Shown piece by piece: positions 9,713-20,000 of a DNA stretch of 64,000 nt (position 1 is the stretch's first letter; each line of letters starts with the position of its first letter). The DNA lies in the NCBI RefSeq assembly GCF_900115305.1, contig NZ_FOVW01000011.1, forward strand, positions 86,126-150,125, written 5' to 3'. Source of the stretch: Algoriphagus ornithinivorans (lineage in GTDB: Bacteria > Bacteroidota > Bacteroidia > Cytophagales > Cyclobacteriaceae). A model generated the notes under the pieces. It saw only the letters and a list, made by a program, of their open reading frames with translations. It did not search any database and was not told where the DNA came from. The position numbers and the translations under genes were made by a program.

Positions 9713-10247
9713 ATTCTTTTAAATGTGTGTGAACTAGCTCCCGAAGTTTGGCTTTGGCACGAGCTAGATAGACCCTGGAAGAACTTTCGGTGATTTGGAG
9801 TCTCCCAGCTATTTCTTTATGACTATATCCTTCCACTTCGTAAAGGTTGAACACCAACTTCTGATCATCCGGAAGTTGATTTAATAAGGCAATCAGATCT
9901 TCATAAGCCAAATTACCAATGGCATTTACTTCATGAAAAACCTCCGTCTGTTCATTGATTTCCAGTTGCTCTCGTATTTTTTTGTTTTTTCTATAGAAAT
10001 CAATCGAGGTATTCACGGTGATTCGTCTCAACCAGGATTTCACAGACTGAAACTCATCAAAATTTTTAATCGAACCGAAAAACTTCAGAAAAGAGTCATT
10101 GACTATCTCCTTAGCCAAATCCCGATCTTTGGCATAGGAGAGACTGATACCCATGACATAGCCATAGTATTTCTTAAAAAAAAATTCCTCATGTTTTGCT
10201 GAGCGCCGTTTGCAACCGGCAATCAACTCTTCGTCAGACCAATTCAA
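9699..10247 (-). CDS. ECF-family RNA polymerase sigma factor
   Basis: Sigma-70 family factor of 182 residues. Region 2 spans about residues 22-90 (FFFKKYYGYVMGISL, AKEIVNDSFLKFF, then the -10 recognition helix SWLRRITVNTSIDFYR). Region 4 spans about 120-172 with the HTH HKEIAGRLQITESSSRVYLAR. There is no region 1 or 3, as is normal for ECF factors. The downstream gene overlaps its 3' end by 14 bp and is its probable regulator or effector. Upstream are two secreted unknowns and a chitin-type locus on the same strand. Its target promoters cannot be told from this window. Confidence 0.95.
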   Translation of the reverse strand: MNWSDEELIAGCKRRSAKHEEFFFKKYYGYVMGISLSYAKDRDLAKEIVNDSFLKFFGSIKNFDEFQSVKSWLRRITVNTSIDFYRKNKKIREQLEINEQTEVFHEVNAIGNLAYEDLIALLNQLPDDQKLVFNLYEVEGYSHKEIAGRLQITESSSRVYLARAKAKLRELVHTHLKEYAGR

Positions 10248-10276
10248 TACAAAAGACTTAAAATCCGGGCTTGTCC

Positions 10277-10468
10277 TTATTCAAACGCTCCTTGTCCTGA
10301 AGCAGGTTTCGGTTTATTTTCCTTTTCTGTTATGGGATTGTTTCTAATAGCAGAAGTTTCAATTTCTGGCTCGATAGCAATTTGTTCAATTTCCAATTGA
10401 TCCGAACCAACTGGAAAAGAAAAGCTACAAAAGAGTAGAAAGACCGCTACTTTCAAAAACAATTTCAT
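10277..10468 (-). CDS. Small secreted protein of unknown function
   Basis: Short protein of 63 residues with a clear signal peptide (KLFLKVAVFLLFCSFSFP) and an acidic then proline/lysine-rich tail. I do not recognise a family. It begins 25 bp after the preceding gene and ends 29 bp before the sigma factor, on the same strand, so expression as part of that cluster is likely. An AAAGGAT sequence immediately precedes the ATG. A perfect TATCCT/AGGATA dyad around eight T lies over the start codon (10468-10487). Confidence 0.55.
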   Translation of the reverse strand: MKLFLKVAVFLLFCSFSFPVGSDQLEIEQIAIEPEIETSAIRNNPITEKENKPKPASGQGAFE

Positions 10469-10493
10469 ATCCTTTTTTTTTAGGATACGAACA

Positions 10494-11501
10494 CTAATTA
10501 TCCAACGCTACACTGATACCATCAAAATGATAAAAAAACTCATTCTCATCAAAAAATATCGCTAATTTTCTACCCGTTTCAGCGTCATAATAAACTGATT
10601 TAGAAGACTGAATACCATTTTTATTTTCCTCCATGATCTGGGTAAAAATCCATACAAAAGAATTAGATCTAGTAAAGTATTGAAAATCTGAGTTAGATTT
10701 TTCGAGATCAATTTCTCCATCCAATTCGACTTTTTTCTTCAATTCTGTAAAATCAAGAAGTTCTATACCTTTTGAAAAAGAAGGCCGCAAGTTAATATTT
10801 GGAAAGCTGGGTAGTTTTGAAATATGCCCTTTAGAATTAACATAAAAATCAGTGGAATATTGAGATATTCCTGCTTTTGGATTAGAGTAAGAAAGACAGA
10901 TTCTATATCCTACTTCACCAGGCTGATAAACTATCCTTCCCTCGGCTTGATTCATTTCATCCGCTATAAACCTATAAATAGAAGAAATGTACAGCTGCTT
11001 TAACAAACCTGGCCCAATTGCATCAAGTAGTTTGGTCTCTACTTTTTCAAACAATTCTTTTGGAAGATCCTCCCACTCGCGAAAGGGTCTAGGGTAATAT
11101 TTTTTATAGATTGGCTCTCCACAATTCTGGTAGATGGCTTTTTTACCAAGTCCATTTTGGTTTGGATCAGGCCTGAGTAATACTGTCAGCGTATCTGATT
11201 TAATCAAATCGACCTCTATCCACTCTGGAAAATATTTTGAATGATTGATGCTTAAGAAAAACTCATGATTGGACTTATCTATAGGTTGGTCAGACCAAGG
11301 TGTATAGGAAAACACATCTTTTGAACTACGTAAAGAGATGCTAGCAAAGTTAATAAATCCATCTTGTACTAATTCTGCATTGGGATAATTGATGGTCGCA
11401 CCACTTTCTTTATCCAATATTCTAAAAAATGATTGAGCCTCGACAGAGTTGGAAATTATTATTAGCCAGGCCAATGAAACGAAGATTCTAATATTTTGCA
11501 T
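10494..11501 (-). CDS. Secreted protein of unknown function
   Basis: Protein of 335 residues with a signal peptide (about 1-22, cleavage after VEA). The start of the mature part (FFRILDKESGATINYPNAE) resembles the beta-sandwich domains (CarboxypepD_reg-like) found at the N-terminus of many Bacteroidota envelope proteins. The rest is not recognised, with no catalytic motif visible. It sits 12 bp after the FAD oxidoreductase and 25 bp before the small secreted gene. Function unknown; surface location likely. Confidence 0.7.
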   Translation of the reverse strand: MQNIRIFVSLAWLIIISNSVEAQSFFRILDKESGATINYPNAELVQDGFINFASISLRSSKDVFSYTPWSDQPIDKSNHEFFLSINHSKYFPEWIEVDLIKSDTLTVLLRPDPNQNGLGKKAIYQNCGEPIYKKYYPRPFREWEDLPKELFEKVETKLLDAIGPGLLKQLYISSIYRFIADEMNQAEGRIVYQPGEVGYRICLSYSNPKAGISQYSTDFYVNSKGHISKLPSFPNINLRPSFSKGIELLDFTELKKKVELDGEIDLEKSNSDFQYFTRSNSFVWIFTQIMEENKNGIQSSKSVYYDAETGRKLAIFFDENEFFYHFDGISVALDN

Positions 11502-11513
11502 AAGGAAAATTAA

Positions 11514-13364
11514 CTAATCATATCTTCCATTCCAACTAACAGGTTTTGAAAAGGGATCTAGAATTTCGTCTAAAATGACTGAAACCTCTCTCCTATTAAG
11601 GATTTTATCTGTACGAAAATCACCTTCCAGACCCTCTCTTTTCCAAACCTGAGCAATCTCCAATAATGGAGTATTCTCCTTTATCATTTCCAAAAAGGCT
11701 TGAAACCGTTCTCCCGTCAAGTAATCCCCGGATGCACCCCAATAATCATTCAGGTGTGGATATACTTCTTTTAAACCTGACATCAATTCATATTCTGTGA
11801 TTGGTCTTTCAGGATAAAACCATGTTTGATTAGCCCATAAATAAGGAACACCTTCTCCTTTTAAAATTCCTGTCGCACCTATTTTTTGCATCGCCATGAA
11901 GTGCGGGTCTCTTGGATTCAAATCAATAAAAGGCATGATATAAGCACCTTGATTCAACAACCCCAACTGTACCTGCCTGATTGAAATCTCGTCTAACCTT
12001 TTTGAGTTTTTAGAAGTAATGCTTGCAAGTACTCCGGCCGCATGGCCTATCCCCAATACCACTGGCTGAAGCCTGGATGCGCCATTGACAATATTGGAAA
12101 CAGAAATACTTTTTTCTGCTAAAATTAGAGCAGGATGATTTTTAGGAATCAGAGCACCTAATGGAACATTATAGCTTGGAACTCTGATTTTGATAAAGTC
12201 GATCTCTGGAGCATTCAAATTCTTTTTATGATGGTGATCTATCGTATAGTCTCCGACTGCCACGCCTGTTCTGTACAAGGGATTGGGAGCATCATATGGA
12301 TTTCTCACGTAAGGTAATGTAAAATCCACCAAGCCATAAAACCTTCTCGACTCTCTGTGATATGGAATCATTGGCAAGTTATCCTCCGTTGGATACTCAT
12401 CTTCCGCAATTCCCAAATGTTTATATCCCAATTCATTTTGGATGTAATAGACAAATCGTAGACTCGTCTGTTTGGCTTTTTCCAGTTCCTTTTTTCGTTC
12501 CTCCTCACTCAGCTCGACTAAATTCACATAGTGGTCATTTCCGCAATTCGGCCAATTTATCATGTACTTTCCATTCGGGAGTTTCCCATAACCTAGCATT
12601 TTATCACAGTCCAAAGTTGGAGCATTATCCGTGATAGGATCAGCATGTGCGCAGGCACAGGCAAACTCTGCAGGATCATAATTGGCAGGCTTTGGAATCG
12701 TTCGATCGCTTCCTTTACCATAATCCTGAAGGGTCACCACATAAGTCAAGTCCTGCACAATATCATTCGCCCTCTCGGGTGCAAACTCCTCTCCAATATC
12801 AGTTCGGGCATCCATGCCTAAGCGGTAAGGCAGTCCGAGAGAAGCAGCTACATCTCCCAACTCCGTTGCATCTATCAAAATGGGAGCATAAGCGGTATGA
12901 ATTTGACCATCTCTTCCGAAAATCAAAGTCCATTGATTGCCCTCATATTGGGCTGACTTCCATTCGCTTTGAAATGAAACCTGAAGATTCGGTTCAGAAG
13001 ATACAATTCGTTGAAAAATTTCATTTCCAACCTTAGGTTCAAAAAGGGTATTTGAAACCCAACCTGTAGAAAGCGCTTGCTGAGAACCATAATGAGCGAT
13101 TAGACTATCTCTAAATTCTCCCCAAATACCTGAGGGCAGCTTATGATTACCATCAATTGCCGATACTCCAGCAGAAGTCAGCATCCCACCGAGCCAAGTT
13201 GTTGACTCTACAATCAGGGTTTTACTTCCCATTCTTGCTGCAGCAATACCAGCAGCTGTCCCACTTGCTCCCCCTCCCACAATCAATACATCATATTTTT
13301 CCTGAGCAAAAAGAAGGCTTAAAAAGCCAAAAAACAAAAGGCTCAAACAAGTTATCTTTTTCAT
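11514..13364 (-). CDS. Secreted FAD-dependent oxidoreductase (FAD_oxidored family)
   Basis: Protein of 616 residues. A signal peptide (1-20, ending LLFAQ) is followed at once by a Rossmann dinucleotide motif VGGGASGTAAGIAAARMG and a second part ESTTWLGGML typical of the PF12831 family. The middle carries ILIDATELGDVAASLG, another family signature. The last 120 residues, with repeated ITEYELMSGLKEVYP and LNRREVSVILDEIL elements, resemble SLH-type modules. It lies between the ROK kinase and a secreted unknown with 12-15 bp gaps. Its position suggests oxidation of a sugar or sugar derivative in the periplasm, but the reaction is not known. Confidence 0.85.
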   Translation of the reverse strand: MKKITCLSLLFFGFLSLLFAQEKYDVLIVGGGASGTAAGIAAARMGSKTLIVESTTWLGGMLTSAGVSAIDGNHKLPSGIWGEFRDSLIAHYGSQQALSTGWVSNTLFEPKVGNEIFQRIVSSEPNLQVSFQSEWKSAQYEGNQWTLIFGRDGQIHTAYAPILIDATELGDVAASLGLPYRLGMDARTDIGEEFAPERANDIVQDLTYVVTLQDYGKGSDRTIPKPANYDPAEFACACAHADPITDNAPTLDCDKMLGYGKLPNGKYMINWPNCGNDHYVNLVELSEEERKKELEKAKQTSLRFVYYIQNELGYKHLGIAEDEYPTEDNLPMIPYHRESRRFYGLVDFTLPYVRNPYDAPNPLYRTGVAVGDYTIDHHHKKNLNAPEIDFIKIRVPSYNVPLGALIPKNHPALILAEKSISVSNIVNGASRLQPVVLGIGHAAGVLASITSKNSKRLDEISIRQVQLGLLNQGAYIMPFIDLNPRDPHFMAMQKIGATGILKGEGVPYLWANQTWFYPERPITEYELMSGLKEVYPHLNDYWGASGDYLTGERFQAFLEMIKENTPLLEIAQVWKREGLEGDFRTDKILNRREVSVILDEILDPFSKPVSWNGRYD

Positions 13365-13379
13365 AAATCAGTTTTTATT

Positions 13380-14243
13380 TCATGTTAGATTTTTAAAAAA
13401 TGGTTGAACTGAACCAATCAAAGAAGCATTTTCACCCAATTCAGATTTCTTACAAGTCAGTTCCAAGCCCATTCTTTCGAGGTAAGTCTGAGCGAACGGA
13501 AGAAAAAATTTGGATGCATTAGAAATTTTTCCGCCAACTATAACTGACTCAGTTTGAAGTCTTGAAACATAGGGGAATAAAAATTCGCCCAATGTATTCC
13601 CAAATTTCTGAAAAATAGATCGAGAGATCTCAGAATCCACCTCTGGAGCTAACAGGTCCTTTACTCCCTCTATTTCCAATTCATATTGTTTTTTTGCTTC
13701 TCCAATGAACCAAGCCGTTCCCAAATAGTCTTCTGCTATTCCATCCCTAAAAGGAGCTGTCCAAAGCTTTGCATCCTTTAATACCTCTTCCACTTGAATA
13801 GCTGAGCCTAGGCCAGTTCCTAATGTTAGTCCCAATAGATTACTATGCTTTCTCCCTGCACCCACCATACTTTCCCCTCTCAGAAAAGCCTCTGCATCAT
13901 TCATAAATAAGATGAATTCCGGGCCAATTGAAAGAGAGTCAGCCAATAAGTCTTTTACAGACAATTGATACAGACTTTTTAATTTCCCCTGTTCTTGAAT
14001 CAAAGAAACTCCATTTTGATAATCAAAAGGCCCTGGCATGGCGATACCTAGTTGAATTGCCTGTTTCCCATTAGCTACTTTTTTAATTACATCTGACCAT
14101 GCGTCAATGATTTCATCAACTGAGCCAGAAGTATCTACGTCTGCTTCAGAAAAGTTGGAAAGTTGTATGCTTCCTGAATTCCAGTTTATCTGCGCTACTG
14201 AAATATGACTTCCCCCAATATCAACTCCAATTATTGTCATCAT
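13380..14243 (-). CDS. ROK family sugar kinase
   Basis: Protein of 287 residues with the ROK/actin-like phosphate-binding N-terminus (IIGVDIGGSHISVA) and the LGLTLGTGLGSA motif near residue 140, which forms part of the sugar/ATP site. No N-terminal HTH, so it is a kinase and not a ROK repressor. The usual ROK zinc-binding Cys cluster (CGxxGCxE) is not visible, which is atypical for a glucokinase or NagK. It lies 10 bp downstream of the GH18 gene, which fits phosphorylation of GlcNAc or a related sugar released from chitin-like glycans. The exact sugar is inferred. Confidence 0.85.
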   Translation of the reverse strand: MMTIIGVDIGGSHISVAQINWNSGSIQLSNFSEADVDTSGSVDEIIDAWSDVIKKVANGKQAIQLGIAMPGPFDYQNGVSLIQEQGKLKSLYQLSVKDLLADSLSIGPEFILFMNDAEAFLRGESMVGAGRKHSNLLGLTLGTGLGSAIQVEEVLKDAKLWTAPFRDGIAEDYLGTAWFIGEAKKQYELEIEGVKDLLAPEVDSEISRSIFQKFGNTLGEFLFPYVSRLQTESVIVGGKISNASKFFLPFAQTYLERMGLELTCKKSELGENASLIGSVQPFFKNLT

Positions 14244-14253
14244 TTTAAATGCT

Positions 14254-15384
14254 TTAATTAGAGTTAGCAGGGTTCAAAGATTCATAAAGGGTGTTCAACA
14301 AGCTGCCTGTATTGTCTTCAGAAAGCTCCCAAAACATTGCTCCCCCTAATTGATTCTCTTTGACAAATCTCATTTTGGCTTTTAGGGATTCTTCATCTTC
14401 GAAAGTAATCCAGGTAGAATCCAATGGTGAAAACAGGTAGGGAGCAGAAGCTTGAGTATCCCAAAATCTACTGTAGGAGGAGTTTTTTGAAAGTGCATAG
14501 ATTTGATGATAAGGAAGCCCCATTTCAAAATTTCCAGCTTGAAAAAGACCATTATCTTCAGAATCTACCCCTTTCCACATTCTACCATAGAAAGGAACTC
14601 CCAATACTAGTTTTTCAGCTGGTATTCCAAATTCGATGTGCTCCTTTACTGCAGTTTGAGCAGACATCCCTTTGCTTCCATTGGGATACAGGTTGGCATG
14701 ATGCCCTGTAATTTCATCTCCTGCAGTATAAAAATCGTAAGCCATGATGTTGATGAAATCCAAATACTTTTGAGCTTCGGCCATATTATTGACTTCCAAA
14801 TATTTTCTAAATCCTCCCGAAGCAATCGTCATCAAATAATGTCTATTGTCCAACTCTCCCAAAGAATCCAGCGCTGAACGAAAACTCTTGAGCATGGCTA
14901 CAAAATTGTCTTTATCTTCTGCTCGGTAAGGATTATTATCCCCTGGTAAGCCAGGATACTCCCAATCAAAATCCAATCCATCCAATTGGTGTTTTTTCAA
15001 AAATTCAACTCCGGAAGCTGTCAGCTTCTTTATCCCTTCGACAGTTAAAACAGCATCAGAAAAACCTTTAGACCTAGTCCATCCACCAATTGAAATGAGG
15101 ATTTTTAAATCAGGATTAATGAGTTTAAGGGATTGTAATGCTGCTAAATTGGTGCTGTCTTTTGCCTTTCTGTCATCAATATGGGTGACCACCCCATCTT
15201 TCACATCAGCAAATGCATAGTTGATATGCGTTAACTTATCTGCAGGGATTTTTTTTGGATTGATATTTTTCCAACCTGCCACATAGCCGACGATGTGGTA
15301 ATCTTTTTCTGGGTAATTCTGGGATTCTTCTTTGGAAGTGCATCCGAAAATCAAAATTACAAGAAGGATCAAAGATAGTCTCAT
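14254..15384 (-). CDS. Glycoside hydrolase family 18 lipoprotein (chitinase-like)
   Basis: Protein of 376 residues with a lipoprotein signal (lipobox IFGC, Cys15) and a single GH18 TIM barrel. The catalytic motif DxxDxDxE is intact: D135, D138, D140, E142, with E142 as the acid. The SIGGW strand (about 98-102), the MAYDF strand and the terminal MFWELSED are also chitinase-like. It should be surface or periplasm anchored and cleave beta-1,4-GlcNAc linkages. It follows susD by 78 bp and precedes the ROK kinase by 10 bp. An endo-beta-N-acetylglucosaminidase role on N-glycans is an alternative but less likely given the classical chitinase features. Confidence 0.92.
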   Translation of the reverse strand: MRLSLILLVILIFGCTSKEESQNYPEKDYHIVGYVAGWKNINPKKIPADKLTHINYAFADVKDGVVTHIDDRKAKDSTNLAALQSLKLINPDLKILISIGGWTRSKGFSDAVLTVEGIKKLTASGVEFLKKHQLDGLDFDWEYPGLPGDNNPYRAEDKDNFVAMLKSFRSALDSLGELDNRHYLMTIASGGFRKYLEVNNMAEAQKYLDFINIMAYDFYTAGDEITGHHANLYPNGSKGMSAQTAVKEHIEFGIPAEKLVLGVPFYGRMWKGVDSEDNGLFQAGNFEMGLPYHQIYALSKNSSYSRFWDTQASAPYLFSPLDSTWITFEDEESLKAKMRFVKENQLGGAMFWELSEDNTGSLLNTLYESLNPANSN

Positions 15385-15462
15385 TGAGATTCAATTAAGA
15401 TTTAAAAAAACAGAGGCTTTGAAATTCATCAAAACCTCTGTCAAAATTAAGAAAGATGAGGA

Positions 15463-17028
15463 TTAATTTCCTCCGTCCCACCAAACTCTAGTAGCGAATA
15501 AATCACCACCCATTCTTGAAGTGGCCGCTTGATAGTTTTCAGGATTAGAACCGATCTCTGATTCCCAATATCTCAACCTTCTTGGAATAAAATTCCCTTC
15601 AAATGCATTAGGATCTTGTGTAGGAGTCAAAGCAGGATAGCCTGTTCTTCTCCAATTGGACCAAGATTCAATATCATTCAAATAAGTAGCTGCCCAATAC
15701 TCTTCACCAATCAAGCGTAATTTATCTTGATTTGATGCGGCCGCAAATCCTCTTCCTGCTATGTAAGCAGAAACTTCATTAGCAGGTACTGAAAAATCCG
15801 GATCAAAATACACCCATGAATTGATGGCTGCTCTCACTCCAGCTGTGAAATGAGACTCTGCGCTCGAGTTAATCCAGCCTTTCAACGCTGCTTCTGCTTT
15901 CATCAACTCAACCTCTGCATAAGAAATCAAGTAATAAGGGTCTTCCCAATCCAAATATTTCAAATTCAACATAGAGAAGTTTTGCTGAACAATCGTAAAA
16001 CGATCCAAAGTTCCAGGAGCAACAACATCTCTAATATTAGTTGAATTGTAGCCATTTGGCATCCCTATCTGTTCCTCAGGAGCAGTTATCCAAGTGGATG
16101 CATTTTCTGGATTCCCTATTCCACCTGTAATGATCATTTTTCTTGGATCATTGTTAGCATTCATCCAGTCCATGAATGTTTTTGAAATCTTACAATCCCT
16201 AGAATACTTATAAGTGTTCCAATAACCATCATTTAAACCATTTCTATTTACCCCTTGAGGCCCTGGTGCATAATGGATAAAAGCAATATCATCATTGCTG
16301 GTAAAGGCACCACTGCTATTCGCTTCTGTGAAAACTTCCTGAGCCTTTGCTGGATCAACATTGCTCATTCTCATTGCCATTCTCATCAATAGAGAATTAG
16401 CAAACTTTTTCCACTTTGCGATATCTCCTCCGTAAATAAAATCCTGAACTCCCAAAGGTCTTGCAGAAGAAGAAAATTTATCCCTTGCAGCCTTTAAGTC
16501 GTCTATCATTTTATAATAAACCTCTTTTTGCGGTTCATAAGCTGGAAACCAGTTTTGCTCACCTTCCAAACCATAACCTGCCTGCGTGTATGGAATATCT
16601 CCATACATATCGGTCATTCTTAAAAGGTCAAAAGTTCGAAGTATAGTTGCCGCAGCATTTACATTTGCCTCATTTGGCTTATCCTTGGTTTTTCGGATTA
16701 CTTCGGAAAAGAGACGGATCACATCAGTGAAATGTCTTTCCATATAAGCTCCAGAATACTGAGCAGAATAGAAATATTTATCTCCACTGAAGTAGCCCGC
16801 AGTGGATGCAGTGTGCTGAATCATGGTAGCAGCATACAGCATATTGGCACGGGTATTTTCATATTCCCCTCCAATTCTCAATGTTGCAAGAGAGAAAAGG
16901 TATTGCATATCGATATCCTCGACAGCATTTTGATTCACGTTTAGGTCTAATAAGTCCTGTTCGCTACAGGAAGTAGCAAAAAGCAAGGAAGCCAACACCA
17001 GACCGGTCATTTTATTTAAAATTCTCAT
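15463..17028 (-). CDS. SusD/RagB-like surface glycan-binding lipoprotein (SusD-like_2)
   Basis: Lipoprotein of 521 residues with lipobox FATSC (Cys21) and the alpha-helical SusD fold. The N-terminal DLNVNQNAVED and the later MTDMYGDIPYTQAG are signatures of the SusD-like_2 subgroup. It binds oligosaccharides at the cell surface and caps the SusC channel. It starts 28 bp after susC. The locus as a whole suggests chito-oligosaccharides as ligand, but this is inferred from the GH18 neighbour. Confidence 0.93.
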   Translation of the reverse strand: MRILNKMTGLVLASLLFATSCSEQDLLDLNVNQNAVEDIDMQYLFSLATLRIGGEYENTRANMLYAATMIQHTASTAGYFSGDKYFYSAQYSGAYMERHFTDVIRLFSEVIRKTKDKPNEANVNAAATILRTFDLLRMTDMYGDIPYTQAGYGLEGEQNWFPAYEPQKEVYYKMIDDLKAARDKFSSSARPLGVQDFIYGGDIAKWKKFANSLLMRMAMRMSNVDPAKAQEVFTEANSSGAFTSNDDIAFIHYAPGPQGVNRNGLNDGYWNTYKYSRDCKISKTFMDWMNANNDPRKMIITGGIGNPENASTWITAPEEQIGMPNGYNSTNIRDVVAPGTLDRFTIVQQNFSMLNLKYLDWEDPYYLISYAEVELMKAEAALKGWINSSAESHFTAGVRAAINSWVYFDPDFSVPANEVSAYIAGRGFAAASNQDKLRLIGEEYWAATYLNDIESWSNWRRTGYPALTPTQDPNAFEGNFIPRRLRYWESEIGSNPENYQAATSRMGGDLFATRVWWDGGN

Positions 17029-17056
17029 TGTTTCAATAGTTTAGGGTTGAACCGAC

Positions 17057-20000
17057 TTAGAAGTTAGCAGATAGATTAAATCCAAAGCTTCTGTTTGCTG
17101 GTACAGAGAAAAACTCCAAACCCTGAGCATTTCCAGAAGTAGTATAGGCTGCTTCTGGATCAATATTAGGTGTGTTTTTCCAAAGAATAGCCAAGTTTCT
17201 ACCTACCAAAGACAGGGACAATGACTGGAACGGAGTCCTTTCTATAAATGCTCTCGGGAAGGTATATCCAAAAGAGAATTCTCTCAGTTTGGCAAATGAA
17301 GCATCATAGACAATATTCTCTGTCACTTGCGCATATCGCTGCCAGTAATTGTCAATCAAATACTTGGTTGGATCGGAAGGATCTGCAGGAATTGTCCAGG
17401 TTTTAGGAGTACCCTCTGGAGTGACTCCACTTACAGTCAACGAACCATCACGCCCATTCAGGGTATTTTGATGCAGTCCATATTGGTATGCAAAATAATC
17501 AGTACCTGACATGATTGAACCACCCTGTCTAAAGTCGATCAAAGCCATCAATCGGAAGCCTTTGTATGAGAAAGTATTGGTAATACCTCCGGAAATTGGA
17601 TGACGACCCTCAGCAATAGTTTCATAGCCATTGGTTGTTACCGGGAATCCATTGGCATCGTAAACTTTTTGTCCATTGATTTCCAAATGCTTGAAACCTG
17701 ATATCATACCCAGAGGCTGACCAACAATGTGTCTAATTCTTTCTCTTCTGGTTCTAGCTTCATCTAAATTGATAAACTCTATAGGATCACCAGCTGCGTT
17801 GGTTCCCAAGCTCAATACTTCAGATTGGTTATTGGCAAAATTGAATGAGATATCCCATCTAAATTCATTCATGATAGGAGTGGCATTGATCAATAATTCA
17901 ATACCCCTGTTCTCCAACTCACCAATATTTACCGTAGTAGATCCAAAACCGGAAGTTGCAGAGATTCCGGTTGCAAGGATATCGTCCGAGGTTCTTCTTT
18001 TGTAATAAGCCACGTCTATTCCTAGACGATTATCCATAAATCGAATATCAGCTCCAATTTCATATTCAGTAGACGTATAAGGCGCTAGATTTGCATTTGG
18101 TATAGAACCATTATTGATCTGCCCTAAATTGGCCCCCAAGTGTCCTGCTCCAACAAGTCCGTATGTCAAGTTTAAAGCATATGGATTCGGTGCTCCACCA
18201 CCTACTTGTCCCCAGTTACCTCTCAATTTTGCAAATGTGACAAAGTTTGGCATTTCTAGCATGTCTGATATCACAGCCGAAAGACCTACAGAAGGGTAAA
18301 ATAACTTGCTATTCGCTGGAGAAAGAGTTGAAAACTGATCCTGACGTCCTGTCAAATTCAAGAAGATCATGTTCTTATAGCCTACGTTTGCAGCGGCGAA
18401 ATAAGAATTGATTCCCAATTCAGAAAAACCGTACCCGAAAGTCGGAGCAGCTACGTTGGTCACGGAGTGGAAAAATGGAACAACTAGATCATTTCCACCA
18501 CCTCTTTGATTTTCTATGGTTCTTCTCATGATGTTAGAACCTACAAAACCATCTACATCAAAATCTCCAAAAGATTTATCAAAACCAATTAATAGGTCTG
18601 CATTATTTTCTCGAATAGTAGTCATGGTAGTGTTATAACTACCTCTTGGCTTAAATGCGGTCCCATATGCTTCAAAAGCATATTCATCTCTAACTTGGAA
18701 GTCCGTACCAAATCTACCCTGAGCATACAACCAATCCGTGAAATCATATTTCAAAGACATATTGCCCAATACTCGATCAGTTACGTCTTCTCTTCCCCAT
18801 TGGTAAACAGCCCAATATGGGTTGGTTTGGAAAACATTGGACTGATATCTCAATTCAGTTCCGTCAGGCAAAGCTCCAGGCTTATTGGGATCTCCTTTGA
18901 TTACATCCAAGGGAATATTACCTGGTTTTACGACCATCGAGAAGTTTGCATTTCCCGGCGAATCAGAAAGTCTAGGTCTATTTTCAGCATTTTGCTTTGA
19001 GTATTGTCCAGTTACGGCCAAAGTGAACTTTCCCTGCTTGCTATTCACATTGATATTGGCAACATTTCTGGTGAAGCCAGCATTTGGAACTACATCTCTG
19101 TTGTCCAAATTGGAAAATGAGAAACGATAAGTGGTATTTTCATTTCCACCAAAAAGAGCAATGGAGTTATTCCAAGTTTTACCCATGTTGTAGAAATCAG
19201 TAAAATCTTCACCTAAATAAGAATAAGGTCTTTGCTGTCCATCAAATTGAATTGTCTGGGAACCATCGTATCTGCTTCCCCAGCCATTATTTGCAGTATT
19301 GATTGCTTCATCCTGAGTCATTGGCTTTCTGCCATCCTGACCAGGGCCATAAATTCTCTGGAAATTGGTTTGGTCCACTACACTTTCTACAGTGAAATTG
19401 GAGTTGAAAGAGACCCCCACTCCTTTTCTGGCGCGACCAGCCTTGGTTGTAATCAAGATTACACCATTAGCAGCTCTGGCACCATACAATGCAGCGGCTG
19501 TATTCCCTTTTAATACAGAAAGACTCTCAATATCATCTGGATTAATCGCTGCTAATCCATCACCTGCATCATTGCCACCCCAAAGACCTGCTGAACCTAA
19601 GTTGCCTGATTCAATAGGAACGCCATTCACTACATATAAAGGCTGATCATTTCCTGTTAGAGAAGATCCACCCCGAATTACAACACGCGTTGAACCCGCC
19701 GCTCCTGTTGCCGGAGGAGTAACATTTACCCCTGCTACTTTTCCTGTAAGAGCATTTCCTAAGTTGATAGCCCTAGATTCTGTGAACTTGTCTCCAGATA
19801 ATTGAGTGACTGAGTATCCTAATGCTTTTTTGTCACGCTCCATACCAAATGAAGTCACAACAAATTCACTTAGGTCAGAAACGTCCTCAGAAAGTGTAAC
19901 ATTTAAAACAGACTGATTGCCAACAGTAAATTCCTTAGTCGCATAACCTATAAAAGAAAAGACTAAAACTGAATTCGAATTGACACTGATAGAGTACTTG

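Noticed and set aside
10468..10487. TATCCT/AGGATA dyad as terminator
   Set aside because: The T run is in the loop and not after the stem, and it overlaps a start codon; six-base AT-rich stem.
12647..13036. 129-codon open frame on the plus strand
   Set aside because: Antisense to the FAD oxidoreductase gene; no domain or signal.
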